Positions 51,733 through 61,324 of a DNA stretch of 64,000 nucleotides are shown one piece after another. The notes under the pieces were generated by a model. That model saw only the letters and a program-made list of their open reading frames with translations. It did not search any database and had not been told where the DNA came from. The stretch covers positions 248,001 through 312,000 of the forward strand of contig NZ_JAQQKW010000002.1 in the NCBI RefSeq assembly GCF_028550395.1. The letters are read 5' to 3'. Position numbers and translations under genes: made by a program. Positions within the stretch are counted from its first letter, which is position 1. Each line of letters starts with the position of its first letter. This stretch comes from Asticcacaulis currens. Its GTDB lineage: Bacteria; Pseudomonadota; Alphaproteobacteria; Caulobacterales; Caulobacteraceae.

Positions 51733-53034
51733 TTATTCTTCCTCAATCGGGTCATTGCCCTTGATACGGCGAATATTGGCGCCGCAGGCCGACAGCTTGC
51801 CTTCAAGGTTTTCAAAGCCGCGATCCAGATGATAGACGCGATTGACGATGGTTTCGCCGCGCGCCGCCAGACCGGCAATGATCAGACAGGCCGAAGCGCG
51901 CAGATCGGTGGCCATGACCTGTGCCCCGCGCAGTTCCTCAACGCCCGTTACTTTCGCTTCGCCGCCGTGCTGGACCGAGATACTGGCCCCCAGACGCCCC
52001 AGTTCCGGCACGTGCATAAAGCGATTTTCAAAAATCGTCTCGCGCACCGTGGACTCGCCTTCGGCCAGCGTCATCAGCGCCATGAACTGCGCCTGAAGGT
52101 CGGTGGCAAAGCCCGGATAGACTTCGGTGGTGATATCGACCGCTTTCAGGCGGCCCTGACCGCGACGGATGGTCACCGTATCGGCGGTCGTTTCGATCTC
52201 GCAACCCGCCTCACGCATCTTGTCGAGCAGAATACCGATCAGTTCCGGGCGCACCTTGGTGAGGCGCACCTCGCTGCCCGGCATGGCCGCCCCGGCCAGC
52301 GCGTAGGTGCCGGCTTCGATACGGTCGCAGATCACCGCCCAGTCGGTGCCCTTCAACGAGGTGACGCCATCGACGACGATGGTCGGCGTCCCCGCCCCGC
52401 TGATCTTTGCGCCCATGGCGTTCAGACATTCGGCCAGATCGACGATTTCGGGTTCACAGGCCGCGTTTTTGAACACCGTCGTACCCTGCGCCAGAGCGGC
52501 CGCCATCAGGGCGTGCTCGGTCGCGCCAACCGAAACGAAGGGGAACTCGATCTCCGTCCCCTTAAGGCCGCGCGGTGCCTGAGCGAAAACATAGCCTTCG
52601 TGCATGTCAATATGAGCCCCCAGCGCCTCCAGCGCCTTGAGGTGCAGATCGACCGGACGTGCGCCGATGGTGCAGCCGCCGGGCAGCGACACCTTGGCAT
52701 GACCCGTGCGCGCCAGAAGCGGCCCCAGCACGTTGAACGAGGCGCGCATCTGACGCACCAGATCATAGGGGGCAAAGGCCGAGGTGATTTCCGGCGTATG
52801 CAGGAGGGTTTCCTGATGCCCGTCCGGTCCGTTGGCCTCAGTGATCTGCGTACCGAAGCGTTGCAGCAGACGCCCCAGCAGGCGCGTATCGGCCAGACGC
52901 GGCATATTGGTCAGGCGCACCGGGTCTGAGGTCAGCAGGGACGCCGCCATCAGTTTGATCGCGGAATTTTTGGCTCCGCTGACGGGAATATCCCCCTTGA
53001 GCGGCACGCCGCCTTCCAACGCAATACGATCCAT
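51733..53034 (-). CDS. murA: UDP-N-acetylglucosamine 1-carboxyvinyltransferase MurA (433 aa)
   Basis: The first committed enzyme of peptidoglycan synthesis, adding phosphoenolpyruvate to UDP-GlcNAc. [20 protein letters not shown] near the start and [19 protein letters not shown] with the catalytic Cys (the fosfomycin target) are intact, as is [17 protein letters not shown]. Full length for the family. First gene of the murA-DUF2948-UPF0262 operon. Confidence 0.98.
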   Translation of the reverse strand: MDRIALEGGVPLKGDIPVSGAKNSAIKLMAASLLTSDPVRLTNMPRLADTRLLGRLLQRFGTQITEANGPDGHQETLLHTPEITSAFAPYDLVRQMRASFNVLGPLLARTGHAKVSLPGGCTIGARPVDLHLKALEALGAHIDMHEGYVFAQAPRGLKGTEIEFPFVSVGATEHALMAAALAQGTTVFKNAACEPEIVDLAECLNAMGAKISGAGTPTIVVDGVTSLKGTDWAVICDRIEAGTYALAGAAMPGSEVRLTKVRPELIGILLDKMREAGCEIETTADTVTIRRGQGRLKAVDITTEVYPGFATDLQAQFMALMTLAEGESTVRETIFENRFMHVPELGRLGASISVQHGGEAKVTGVEELRGAQVMATDLRASACLIIAGLAARGETIVNRVYHLDRGFENLEGKLSACGANIRRIKGNDPIEEE

Positions 53035-53156
53035 TGAGTACGCCTGATCCAGATGTTCTTGAGCTTTCGTTTCATGCCCGGTCCGGGCGCGCCGACTCCG
53101 GCGGATGAAACAAAATGGATTTGGCGTTCTACATCACCGGGCCGCAGGTGCAACAG

Positions 53157-53300
53157 CTAGTTTTTCGTCTCGTCTTGCGGCGCTGGCGTCGGTTCGGGGC
53201 GGCGTGCGGCGGCCTTGCGGCGCTGGAGATTGGCGCGCAGGGCGGCATTGAGGCGCTCGGCCTTCTCATCCCTGGGGTTTTTATTCGGAGAGTCGCTCAT
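53157..53300 (-). CDS. Small basic protein upstream of murA (47 aa)
   Basis: A short polar protein: RDEKAERLNAALRANLQRRK then AAARRPEPTPAPQDETKN. The helical, basic first half with a Pro/Ala tail resembles small proteins annotated upstream of murA in Caulobacterales. Function unknown. Coding is supported by codon usage and position; there is 120 bases to murA. Confidence 0.6.
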   Translation of the reverse strand: MSDSPNKNPRDEKAERLNAALRANLQRRKAAARRPEPTPAPQDETKN

Positions 53301-53417
53301 AAGGCGGTGATTTAGCGTTCCATCCACAAAAAGCGAGCGAAAAATGCACTTTTCGCTTTGCGTTTCGCGCCGGTTTGGGTATTAGCCCCGTCCTCAGCCG
53401 GTGTTAACACCGGTTCA

Positions 53418-53492
<75 letters not shown>

Positions 53493-53493
53493 T

Positions 53494-53524
53494 GAAGGCC
53501 CGGTTCGGAAACGACCGGGCCTTC
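53494..53524 (+). terminator. Terminator of tRNA-Thr
   Basis: Ten-base perfect stem GAAGGCCCGG/CCGGGCCTTC immediately after the CCA end; only a weak T stretch follows. Confidence 0.75.
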
Positions 53525-53536
53525 GCCATTTTCAGC

Positions 53537-53999
53537 CTACCATGCGCCGAACGTACCTGGCACCGCCCGTCCTCTCGTTGAACGGATGTCCCTTTGCGCC
53601 CGGATCGCCGAAGTGGTCGTGGTGTAATAGCCGATACTGCCGGAAGGCATGTTGAAACTGACTATATCGGTCCAGATGTGCGCCGTGTCGTAGGCACCGA
53701 TGGCAATGGTATCCACCCCGTCGCCGCTCAACTTATCCCCCGTATCGCCTTCGACGTGGGTGGCCGCCAGAAGCTGCTCAGAGGTGTCGATATTACGAAC
53801 CGGGCCGCCCTTACCGTTAAAATAATGTAGGCGTCGCCCCGCTGTGGGGTTGCCGGTTGCGCGGTGACCGCACGGGTCTTGCCCTTCGCCTGACTGAGGG
53901 CGTCGAGCCGCCAGAGACTTTAATTCAATGAGATATGTTTTGTGCCTGTCCCGCTTGCAGCAGGGGCAGCCCGAGCGCAGGTGTGTTTTGCAGCGACAC
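53537..53999 (-). pseudogene. Decayed DUF2793 phage-type gene
   Basis: Three frames must be joined to recover one protein. The first gives SLQNTPALGLPLLQAGQAQ, the DUF2793 N-terminus. Then a frameshift and a stop precede RRLDALSQAKGK and PATPQRGDAYII. A second frameshift leads to NGKGGPVRNIDTSEQ and on to FNMPSGSIGYYTT. DUF2793 proteins are encoded in alphaproteobacterial prophages and gene transfer agent-like clusters. Its location next to tRNA-Thr suggests a prophage remnant. Confidence 0.65.
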
Positions 54000-54062
54000 A
54001 TTCGGGCCTCATCAGGCTGACGCCAGTCAGTGTCCGCTCAAAAAAGAGACCGGGGACGAAAG

Positions 54063-54551
54063 TCAGGGCAAAAGATAGACGAGACGCTTCTTGCCCCTGG
54101 TAGACTTCAGGGTAGCCAAATGGTCTTTATGGCGGCCCGATGCATAGGCCTCACGGCCACTCTCTTCGATATAAAGGGTTTTTTCGATTTCCTTTTGCAC
54201 GATGTGCGCGGCGTAGAGGTGCCCCTGAAACAGTGTGTCCGCCAGACCGGATACCGGCAGAAGGGGGATAATGCCGTCAAAACCGCTAATTCCCGCATCA
54301 ATCGAAAGAACGATCAGGGTCTGCACAAAGGTGATAGGGCTGATGCGCACCCGCACCGCGTTAATCAGGATAAACAGGCTGGCGATGATTGAGTAACCGG
54401 CGGCAACGCCCGGCACGGGCACCCACGACAACAATCCGTCCAGACCGATGATATTGATGGGGCCGATACCGACGATACGATCCGAGAGGCGTTTAATCGT
54501 GCCTATGGAGTCATAGGTCTTCTGAACCTCGTATGCCGATCTGACGAACAT
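54063..54551 (-). CDS. DUF4112 membrane protein (162 aa)
   Basis: A DUF4112 family protein of unknown function with two or three hydrophobic segments: [34 protein letters not shown] and [20 protein letters not shown], the last two flanking the usual Asp-Gly turns. The C-terminal 50 residues are polar and basic. ATG 54551 has GGGGAGC upstream. Divergent from the YbjQ gene. Confidence 0.85.
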   Translation of the reverse strand: MFVRSAYEVQKTYDSIGTIKRLSDRIVGIGPINIIGLDGLLSWVPVPGVAAGYSIIASLFILINAVRVRISPITFVQTLIVLSIDAGISGFDGIIPLLPVSGLADTLFQGHLYAAHIVQKEIEKTLYIEESGREAYASGRHKDHLATLKSTRGKKRLVYLLP

Positions 54552-54638
54552 GTCACTTGCTCCCCTTCGCCCGTTATGGCTACAGAGATTGCCTGTAGCG
54601 GGGTTATGCGTCAATCAGATGAGCGAGGGGAATTAACC

Positions 54639-54956
54639 ATGATCGTCACAACCACACCGAATGTCGAAGGCCGCAGCATCGACACCTATATCGGCGTCGT
54701 TACCGGTGAGGCTATTCTGGGGGCAAATATCTTCCGTGACCTGTTTGCGGGTATCCGCGACATTATCGGCGGCCGTTCGGGCTCTTACGAAAAAGTGCTG
54801 CGCGCCGCACGCGAAGCCGCCTTGAAGGAAATGCAGGAAGAAGCCGCGCAACACGGCGCCAATGCCATTGTCGGCGTCGATCTCGATTATGAAACCGTCT
54901 CTCAGGGCACCATGCTGATGGTGACCTGCTCCGGCACCGCTGTCATCCTGCGCTGA
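54639..54956 (+). CDS. YbjQ/UPF0145 family protein (105 aa)
   Basis: The family patterns [40 protein letters not shown] and [14 protein letters not shown] are complete. YbjQ-like proteins assemble into ring oligomers and are sometimes annotated as metal-binding; their function is not settled. GCGAGGGG precedes ATG 54639. It ends three bases before the next gene. Confidence 0.93.
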   Translation: MIVTTTPNVEGRSIDTYIGVVTGEAILGANIFRDLFAGIRDIIGGRSGSYEKVLRAAREAALKEMQEEAAQHGANAIVGVDLDYETVSQGTMLMVTCSGTAVILR

Positions 54957-54959
54957 TCC

Positions 54960-55883
54960 GTGCTGGTTCTGCGTGTGTTTTCGTTTCTGGGCTTTGTGCT
55001 CAGCCTGGCGCTGCTGGGCATGGGGGCCGTGTGCCTGCTCGATCCGCATGAAGCGCGTGGGTACCTGATCGACATCTTCACGGCCCCCCTCCTCACTGTG
55101 GCGGTGGCGGCGAGCTTTGTGCTGATCCAGTTGCGGCAGCGGGCCTCGGCGCTGATGAGCCTTATGGCAGCTGGTCTTTTGGGGGTGAGTTTCTGGTCGC
55201 AGATCAGCCCGCCCCACCCGCCAACGGAAACGAAGGCGACCCCGGTGCGGCTCATGTTCGCCAACCTGTACGCCAAGAACGAGACGCCGGAGCGACTGCT
55301 TGAGTGGGTCAGAGCAGAAAACCCCGATGTCGTGGCCATGGTCGAAGCCGGGCCTCTGGCCGAAGCAACCTTGGCGGCAAAATTACGCCAGACCTATCCC
55401 CACGTGGCTCGCCGCTATGACACTTTCGTCTTTTCGCGCTACCCCCTGACGCGGCCGCGCGCCCGCCCCATTGGTTACAGCCTGCTAACCGTAGAGGTCG
55501 CGGCACCTGCGGGAGCGTTTCATCTGGCCGTGGCGCATCTGACGCGTCCATGGCCATTCAGTGCACCGGGCGACCAACCGCGCCAACTGGAGCGGCTTGG
55601 CGCGGACCTGCGCGACGAACAGCCGGAGCGCACGGTGCTGGTCGGGGATTTCAACACCACCCCCTCAGCCTCAGGCCTTATGGATATCAGTCGCCACCTG
55701 CACCTGTTCGCTGCCCCGGCCCCGGTCGGCACATGGCCGGCGGTGCTGCCCGCGCCTTTGCGCATTGGCATAGACAACGGCTTTGCGGGTAAGGACCTGA
55801 CCCTGCGCAATCGCAAGTCCGGGCCCTATTACGGTTCCGACCACCGACCGATTGTTTTCGACATCTATCCGGCGAAGTCATGA
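54960..55883 (+). CDS. Endonuclease/exonuclease/phosphatase-family membrane protein (307 aa)
   Basis: Two or three membrane segments in residues 1-80 (RVFSFLGFVLSLALLGMGAV, LTVAVAASFVLIQL) are followed by an EEP domain: FANLYAKNETPERLLEWV, NPDVVAMVEAGP (Glu ligand), VAHLTRPWPF, VLVGDFNTTPSA (DFN) and YYGSDHRPIVFDI (SDH). Such proteins are cell-envelope phosphodiesterases or nucleases; the substrate is not evident. GTG start four bases from the ybjQ stop, so the two are cotranscribed. Confidence 0.88.
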   Translation: MLVLRVFSFLGFVLSLALLGMGAVCLLDPHEARGYLIDIFTAPLLTVAVAASFVLIQLRQRASALMSLMAAGLLGVSFWSQISPPHPPTETKATPVRLMFANLYAKNETPERLLEWVRAENPDVVAMVEAGPLAEATLAAKLRQTYPHVARRYDTFVFSRYPLTRPRARPIGYSLLTVEVAAPAGAFHLAVAHLTRPWPFSAPGDQPRQLERLGADLRDEQPERTVLVGDFNTTPSASGLMDISRHLHLFAAPAPVGTWPAVLPAPLRIGIDNGFAGKDLTLRNRKSGPYYGSDHRPIVFDIYPAKS

Positions 55884-55884
55884 C

Positions 55885-55911
55885 GGCTGGATGCGGTTCG
55901 CGCATCCGGCC
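55885..55911. terminator. Bidirectional terminator
   Basis: Eleven-base stem GGCTGGATGCG/CGCATCCGGCC (one G-U) between the convergent EEP and phasin genes, followed on the plus strand by GTTCC and AATTACTT. Confidence 0.7.
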
Positions 55912-55920
55912 GTTCCATAA

Positions 55921-56469
55921 TTACTTACGCGGCGCCGGACGGCGCTTGGGAGCGGCCTTGACCGCCGACAGGGGCTCAAACACCGGGGTGACCACCGGCT
56001 CTGACTCTACCTCTTCACTGACCCCGGTCTCGACGGTAGGGGCCTCAAATGTCGGCAAGGGTTCGATGTGCACCGGTGCCGATACCTCCGTCAAGGCGTC
56101 CACAACCGCGTCTTCAACCTCGATCGCGGCTATGACGGGGGCAACGGCGGCTTCGCGCACCGCCTCATTGACCTCTTCCAGCACATGCGCCGCGTCTTCG
56201 CTGGCCTTGAACCAACTCTGTCGCAGGCTCATCATATCGACAAAGCCGTGCGGCAGGTCCTTATAGAGGTCACTGCCGCCCGCGCGGCGGGCCGTCGCTC
56301 CGGACAACATCCAGGCGGAGACACCAAAGCTGGTAGCCGCAAAAAACGGCACCCACATGGGCGAGCAGGCCCCGATCCAGAAATGGGTCAGGCGCTCCGT
56401 CGCGCTCTTCATCTCTTCGGAGGTGGGCAGCGAAAAGGGGGGCAGATCGGATTGCGTCATGGTCAACAT
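55921..56469 (-). CDS. Phasin-like protein (182 aa)
   Basis: The region LKHFW-like ATERLTHFWIGACSPMWVPF and the helical QSWFKASEDAAHVLEEVNEA suggest a phasin or granule-associated protein; a long acidic Val/Pro/Glu linker leads to a basic tail (KAAPKRRPAPRK). The basic Pro-Ala tail could bind DNA or polyhydroxyalkanoate granules. ATG 56469 follows GAGGCCCC; ATG 56460 is also possible. Assignment to the family is moderate. Confidence 0.55.
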   Translation of the reverse strand: MLTMTQSDLPPFSLPTSEEMKSATERLTHFWIGACSPMWVPFFAATSFGVSAWMLSGATARRAGGSDLYKDLPHGFVDMMSLRQSWFKASEDAAHVLEEVNEAVREAAVAPVIAAIEVEDAVVDALTEVSAPVHIEPLPTFEAPTVETGVSEEVESEPVVTPVFEPLSAVKAAPKRRPAPRK

Positions 56470-56581
56470 CTCGGGGCCTCGTGCGCTCGAAAAATATTGC
56501 AGCGCACAAAATCTAACACAGAAATCCACAGCCGCCTATGCGACCCATCGCCCTAAGCAGGCAAATTCGCGTGATCGGCGA

Positions 56582-57436
56582 TTAATCCAACCTCCACACC
56601 GAGGCCTTACCCCCCGGCTCGGCAAAGACCTGAGCCAGATCGCCGGCAATGTCGCGCATGGCCCCGACCACCGACGCCGGCGCATTGACCGTCACCAGCG
56701 CGCAGCCGTTCATCTTCAACGGATGGGTCAGCGGGCGCAGGCGCAGTTCGGCCACGGCAATGTCCGGCCCGCCCTCGCCCGTCTGGTCCTCCAGAAGCTC
56801 GCATTCCATATGGCGCAGGAAGCGATCGAAGGTTTCAAGGTCTTTCAGCGGCAACCACACCAGCGCCTTGGCGGCGGGCTGTTTTTTCAGCACGTCACGC
56901 AGGCACAGATTGATGCGTTCATAATCCTCGAACTGCTCGAACGGCGGGTCGATCAGCAGAAAGAAATCCTTGTCCGGTTCGGCCATTTCGACCGCCGCCT
57001 CATAGCCATCCGTATGGCGGGCCTTGCCGCGCGGCGTCACCGTCTCCCTCAAGCGCTCGTAATCGTCCTTGCGCAACTCGCAGCCCATATAGCGGCCTTC
57101 CGCCGTCAGATGGTCAAGTACCAGAAGCGGCGAGCCGGGATAGAGGCCGATGCGCGTTTTGAACCCGGCCGCGCGGTTCTTGGCCCACACATAGTCCGAC
57201 AAGGGGATTAGACTTGGCGGCACGTCACGCCCCAGCAGATAGCCGATCCCGGCCTCGGCCTCCTTGGAGCGCGAAAAGGTCGGATCGGACAGGTCGTATT
57301 GACCGGCTCCGGCGTGGCTGTCCACCACCTGAAGCGGTTGCCCCGTCTCGCGCAGGGCGCGCAGAAAGTTCAGCAGGACCGCGTGCTTGAACAGGTCGGC
57401 GAAGTTCCCGGCGTGGAAGCCGTGGCGATAGTTCAA
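56582..57436 (-). CDS. rlmJ: 23S rRNA (adenine2030-N6)-methyltransferase RlmJ (284 aa)
   Basis: The N-terminus MNYRHGFHAGNFADLFKHAV is diagnostic for RlmJ. SAM-binding DSHAGAGQYDL and the catalytic FLLIDPPFEQ (DPPF) follow. It methylates A2030 in 23S rRNA. Full length. The start overlaps the stop of the YjbR gene by four bases. Confidence 0.97.
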   Translation of the reverse strand: MNYRHGFHAGNFADLFKHAVLLNFLRALRETGQPLQVVDSHAGAGQYDLSDPTFSRSKEAEAGIGYLLGRDVPPSLIPLSDYVWAKNRAAGFKTRIGLYPGSPLLVLDHLTAEGRYMGCELRKDDYERLRETVTPRGKARHTDGYEAAVEMAEPDKDFFLLIDPPFEQFEDYERINLCLRDVLKKQPAAKALVWLPLKDLETFDRFLRHMECELLEDQTGEGGPDIAVAELRLRPLTHPLKMNGCALVTVNAPASVVGAMRDIAGDLAQVFAEPGGKASVWRLD

Positions 57437-57789
57437 AGCCCTAATTCCTTCTGTTTCTTTTTCGACAGGCCATCCGCGACCAGACGATGCGAGTCAGCAA
57501 TCAAGCCACGCAGTTCGTCGTCGGACATCTGGTGGCCGGTATAATACTGTATCCAGCTCATGCCGCGTGAGGCCAGATAGGGGGCCGGGCGGCAATCGGG
57601 ATGATCGCGCAGGATTTCAAAGGTCATGGGTGTCACCTTGACGCTGAACGACAGGTGCCCGTCGGGTTGCGTGCCCGCAACGACGAAGACCTTACCACCG
57701 ACCTTCCACACATCGGACTGCCCCCACTGCACCACATGGGTGGTGGCGGGGAGCGACCGGCAGAAGGCATTGAGGTCGTCGAGGGTCAT
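57433..57789 (-). CDS. MmcQ/YjbR family protein (118 aa)
   Basis: A small alpha/beta protein of the YjbR fold: VQWGQSDVWKVGGKVFVVAG, FSVKVTPMTFEILRDHPDCR and PAPYLASRGMSWIQYY. The family is called DNA-binding on structural grounds, but a role is not established. It precedes rlmJ in a two-gene operon. Confidence 0.92.
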   Translation of the reverse strand: MTLDDLNAFCRSLPATTHVVQWGQSDVWKVGGKVFVVAGTQPDGHLSFSVKVTPMTFEILRDHPDCRPAPYLASRGMSWIQYYTGHQMSDDELRGLIADSHRLVADGLSKKKQKELGL

Positions 57790-57838
57790 GGCGTTACCTA
57801 TAGCACCTACCCGTAAATGGGGGGAGGCACCTGAGATG

Positions 57839-59518
57839 TCACCCCTTCAGACCGCGGGCGATCTCCAGCGTGTCGGCCAGCAGCGATTCCGACGTCGGCC
57901 AGGCCCCGGCCCCCTTGCCCGTCACATACCAGAAGTCTCCGTTTTCCAGCTCGATAATGGCGCGGTTCTGCTCGCCCTTGGCCCCCACCAGATAGTGATC
58001 GGCGGGAAGCTCCTCCAGCTTCATCGACACCTCAAGACCCTTAGACGTCATCATGGCGCGCGCCACGTAGCGCAAGCCCTTGCCCTTGGGGATGACCAGC
58101 GATTCCGCCGTGATGGCCCCGACCTCAACGTGCACGGGCGTCACGCCGGGGAAGGCGATTTCGCGCAGCAGGCGCAGCTTGGCCCCCACATCCGTGCCAT
58201 CAAGATCGGCCGTAGAATCTGGCTCGGCAAAGCCCAGACGGCGCGCCTCATCCATGGCCGCATCGAAGGTCTTACCCGCTTCGACCTGGTCAATCACGAA
58301 GTTGGAGGTGCCGTTGACCACCCCGGCAATGCTCTTGATCTTGTGCGACTTGACGGCGCGCAGCAGGGCTTCGATGACCGGGGCCCCGCCTCCGACCGAA
58401 GCCGAATAGGTCAGCGCCGCGCCCGACGCTTTCGCCGCGTCCTTCAGCTTGCCCTGAACAGCGGCCACCGCCTGCTTATTGGCAGAGGTGACGCCGACGC
58501 CCAGTTTGAGAAACTGCTCCAGCAGTTCCGCCGAGGGCGACACGCCGGTGCCGATATCGACGAACACATCGACATCAGCGCGGGCAAAGTTACGTGCATC
58601 CGAGGTAAACTTACCCGCCAGCGGATGGTCGCGGCGCTTCGACGGATCACGCACCAGTACGCGATCGACCTCGATCAGGTCCGACCATTCAAGGCAGCGT
58701 TGCAGGAACATCGAGCCGACGCCCCCCGCCCCCATCACCGCTACACGGATCTTGCGCGCAAAGCCCGGCGTCCTGCGTTCCGCCGTCTTGGCCCCCAGCA
58801 CGGTCTCATACCCGCGCGCCATGCCCGCGACCTCGACCTCCAGCCCGTGCTCGTGGGCGTATTTCATGGCCTTGGCCTGCACGACGGGGAAGGCGATCTT
58901 TTCGGCCTCCTCCCACGACAGGGCGGCGTAGGGCTTGGCTGTATCGGGATAGGTATTGGGGTCGATATCATAGACCGCATCGACGTCCTTATTGAGACGC
59001 ACGCGCGCCTCGACACCGGCCACGCGCAGGGCCTTGCCGATAAAGACGGCGGTCAGGTCCGAGCCGCCCCGCCCCAGAAGCACAGGCTCACCGGCGGCGT
59101 TTTCAGCCACATACCCCGGCACCACCACCAGATCGGAGGCTTTCAGGTCGTTGATCAGCACTTCGGTCTTCAGGCTGACCGGCTGAGCATTGAAATGATC
59201 CCCTTCAGCGGTCAGACCGATTTCGGCCACCGAACGAAAGCGCGTCACGATCCCCGACCGCTCGCAGGCCATGGCGAACAGGGTCGAGGCCTTCATTTCA
59301 CCGGTCGCCAGCAGGTGCGGCGTCGCCGAAGAGGCCGAGGCCTGCGTATAGCCAACGGCCAGACGCATAAGCTGGTCTGTCTCACCCTTGAAGGCCGAAA
59401 TAACGGCAATCACCTTGTGCGCGTCGCGCACATAGCGATAAACCTCGGACACGGCGCGGTGCAGGGCCGCTTCGGAGGTCAGAACCGAACCACCGAATTT
59501 CACGACAAGGGTAGACAT
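57839..59518 (-). CDS. Bifunctional aspartate kinase/homoserine dehydrogenase (559 aa)
   Basis: An N-terminal aspartokinase domain of about 230 residues (LVVKFGGSVLTSEAALH, LGRGGSDLTAVFIGKAL) is fused to homoserine dehydrogenase (IRVAVMGAGGVGSMFLQR, VTSANKQAVAA, YSASVGGGAPVIEAL, GVVNGTSNFVIDQV, GFAEPDSTADLDGTDVGAKL). No ACT regulatory domain lies between, unlike E. coli ThrA (about 820 residues), so threonine feedback may be absent. It makes homoserine, used by the methionine genes nearby. ATG 59518 gives the family N-terminus. Confidence 0.92.
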   Translation of the reverse strand: MSTLVVKFGGSVLTSEAALHRAVSEVYRYVRDAHKVIAVISAFKGETDQLMRLAVGYTQASASSATPHLLATGEMKASTLFAMACERSGIVTRFRSVAEIGLTAEGDHFNAQPVSLKTEVLINDLKASDLVVVPGYVAENAAGEPVLLGRGGSDLTAVFIGKALRVAGVEARVRLNKDVDAVYDIDPNTYPDTAKPYAALSWEEAEKIAFPVVQAKAMKYAHEHGLEVEVAGMARGYETVLGAKTAERRTPGFARKIRVAVMGAGGVGSMFLQRCLEWSDLIEVDRVLVRDPSKRRDHPLAGKFTSDARNFARADVDVFVDIGTGVSPSAELLEQFLKLGVGVTSANKQAVAAVQGKLKDAAKASGAALTYSASVGGGAPVIEALLRAVKSHKIKSIAGVVNGTSNFVIDQVEAGKTFDAAMDEARRLGFAEPDSTADLDGTDVGAKLRLLREIAFPGVTPVHVEVGAITAESLVIPKGKGLRYVARAMMTSKGLEVSMKLEELPADHYLVGAKGEQNRAIIELENGDFWYVTGKGAGAWPTSESLLADTLEIARGLKG

Positions 59519-59657
59519 GTTTTTCAGATCCTTATTCCGATCGCCCTTACGGCAGGCGGGTAAGCATGGCGTTATAAGTCTTTTCAACGAATTCAAAGAA
59601 AAAAGATAAGGCGCGCTCCGTTTTTCGTGTTAAGCGCGCGACGACGGAGAGAAGTCG

Positions 59658-60578
59658 TTGCAACAGTATCTAAAATCATCCGTGAGCCTGAAGGCCTATG
59701 CCTGCCTGCTGATCGCCTCGATACTGTGGGCGGGCAATATGGTGTCGGGCAAGCTGGCCGTGGGGCACATCAGCCCGGCCATGCTGTCGGCCGCACGCTG
59801 GATACTGGCGGCGCTGGTGATCTTTGCCCTCTCTGTCAAGCCTTTGCGCCGCGACTGGCCCGTCATCCGTCAGCACCTGCCGCTCCTTCTGGCCTATGGC
59901 TTCTTCGGTTTCGCGTCGTTCAATATCCTGCTCTACACCGCGCTTGAGCACACCAGCGCCATCAATGTGGTGATCGAAGACGCCGGTATTCCTCTGGTGA
60001 TTATGGGGCTGAACTACGCGCTTTATCGCATCACAGCGTCGTGGGCGCAGGTCGCGGGCTTTGGCGTTACCGCCATCGGCGTCATGCTGACGGCCACGCA
60101 TGGCGATCTGCGCAATATTGTGCGGCTGGACCTCAATCTCGGCGATGCTCTGATGCTGCTGGCCGTCATCAATTACGGGGCCTATACGATCGCCCTGCGC
60201 TATAAGCCGGCGATCCACTGGCAAAGCCTGATGGCCATTCCGACCATTGGGGCCATAGGGGCCGCCCTGCCCTATCTGCTGTGGATGTCGCGCGATACCG
60301 GTATCGTCTGGCCCGATACCACCGGCTGGCAGATCGTGCTCTATACCGGCCTTCTGCCATCATTGGTGGCACAGGTCTGCTATGTGTGGGGCGTCGAGCT
60401 GATCGGGGCCAACCGGGCCGGCCTGTTCATCAACACCATCCCGCTGTTCGGGGTGATCCTGTCGGTGCTGATCCTGCGCGAGCCTTTGCACGGGTTTCAC
60501 TTCTGGGCACTGGCTCTGGTCATTGCCGGTATCGTGCTGGCCGAATGGGGCCGGCCTAAAGCCTCACAACCTACCTAA
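59658..60578 (+). CDS. EamA/DMT-family transporter (306 aa)
   Basis: Ten membrane helices in two EamA repeats (LLIASILWAGNMVSGKLAVG; ALMLLAVINYGAYTIALRY; LFINTIPLFGVILSVLILRE). Members export amino acids and related metabolites; the substrate here is unknown. A TTG start at 59658 with GGAGAG upstream is used. Its stop codon overlaps that of the convergent SDR gene. Confidence 0.9.
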   Translation: MQQYLKSSVSLKAYACLLIASILWAGNMVSGKLAVGHISPAMLSAARWILAALVIFALSVKPLRRDWPVIRQHLPLLLAYGFFGFASFNILLYTALEHTSAINVVIEDAGIPLVIMGLNYALYRITASWAQVAGFGVTAIGVMLTATHGDLRNIVRLDLNLGDALMLLAVINYGAYTIALRYKPAIHWQSLMAIPTIGAIGAALPYLLWMSRDTGIVWPDTTGWQIVLYTGLLPSLVAQVCYVWGVELIGANRAGLFINTIPLFGVILSVLILREPLHGFHFWALALVIAGIVLAEWGRPKASQPT

Positions 60579-61324
60579 CGCATCCCTTTGACGGCGTTGA
60601 AATAAAGTCCGTCGGGCAGCAAGGCCAGAAGTTTGACCATCCGCGTAAAGCCCTTGGGAAAGTGGATTTCGAAGCGTTTGCTGTCCAGTTCGCGGGCAAT
60701 GGCGCGGGCGGCCTTTTCCGGCGTAATCATCATCGGCATCTCAAAACCGTTCTTGTCCGTCAGGCGCGTTTTGACAAAGCCCGGATTGATGACCTTTATA
60801 TCCAGGCGGTCGCCATGTTCGGCGCGCAAAGAGGTCGCCAGAGAAATCACCCCCGCCTTGGTGGCCGCATAGGGCTGACCATTCGGCAGGCCGCGATAAC
60901 CCGCCACAGACGCGCAAAGGGCGATCTGCCCCTTTTCCGCCATGACCGGCAGGGCGGCCTCCACGACATAGAAGGCCCCTTTGAGGTTGGTATCTATAAT
61001 GCGGCCCATGTCACCGAGGTCGATCTGCCCCAGCTTCATCGGCGTGTAGGCCCCGGCAAAAAACAGCACACGATCAAGCGGCCCCACCGTGTCCCTCAAC
61101 CATATGGCTGAGCGCGCCACCGCCGGACCGTCCGATACATCCAGCGGCAGGACGCGATGCCCGCGGCCCTTCAGACGTTTGCAGATCGTGTCCAGCGCCT
61201 CGGTATTGCGCGCCGACAGGATGATTTCCTCACCCCGCGCCGCCAGCCGTTCGGCCAGTGCCTCACCAATGCCGCTCGAGGCCCCGATGATCCAGGTACG
61301 TTTGGGTGTCTTTCGCGGGCTCAT
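60575..61324 (-). CDS. SDR-family oxidoreductase (249 aa)
   Basis: A classical SDR of the YdfG/KpdA-like group: IIGASSGIGEALAERLAARG cofactor loop, FFAGAYTPM, ASVAGYRGLPNG and YAATKAGV. The substrate is not identifiable. Its start overlaps the next gene's stop by four bases, so it is translated with the chalcone-isomerase-like gene. Confidence 0.88.
   Translation of the reverse strand: MSPRKTPKRTWIIGASSGIGEALAERLAARGEEIILSARNTEALDTICKRLKGRGHRVLPLDVSDGPAVARSAIWLRDTVGPLDRVLFFAGAYTPMKLGQIDLGDMGRIIDTNLKGAFYVVEAALPVMAEKGQIALCASVAGYRGLPNGQPYAATKAGVISLATSLRAEHGDRLDIKVINPGFVKTRLTDKNGFEMPMMITPEKAARAIARELDSKRFEIHFPKGFTRMVKLLALLPDGLYFNAVKGMR

Noticed and set aside
53537-54001. An intact 154-residue gene next to tRNA-Thr
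   Set aside because: Only its second half resembles a protein; the first half continues in other frames, so it is part of a frameshifted DUF2793 pseudogene.
57626-59563. A 645-codon frame opposite the aspartokinase-homoserine dehydrogenase gene
   Set aside because: Antisense shadow of a clearly conserved enzyme; His/Arg/Gly-rich content without domains.
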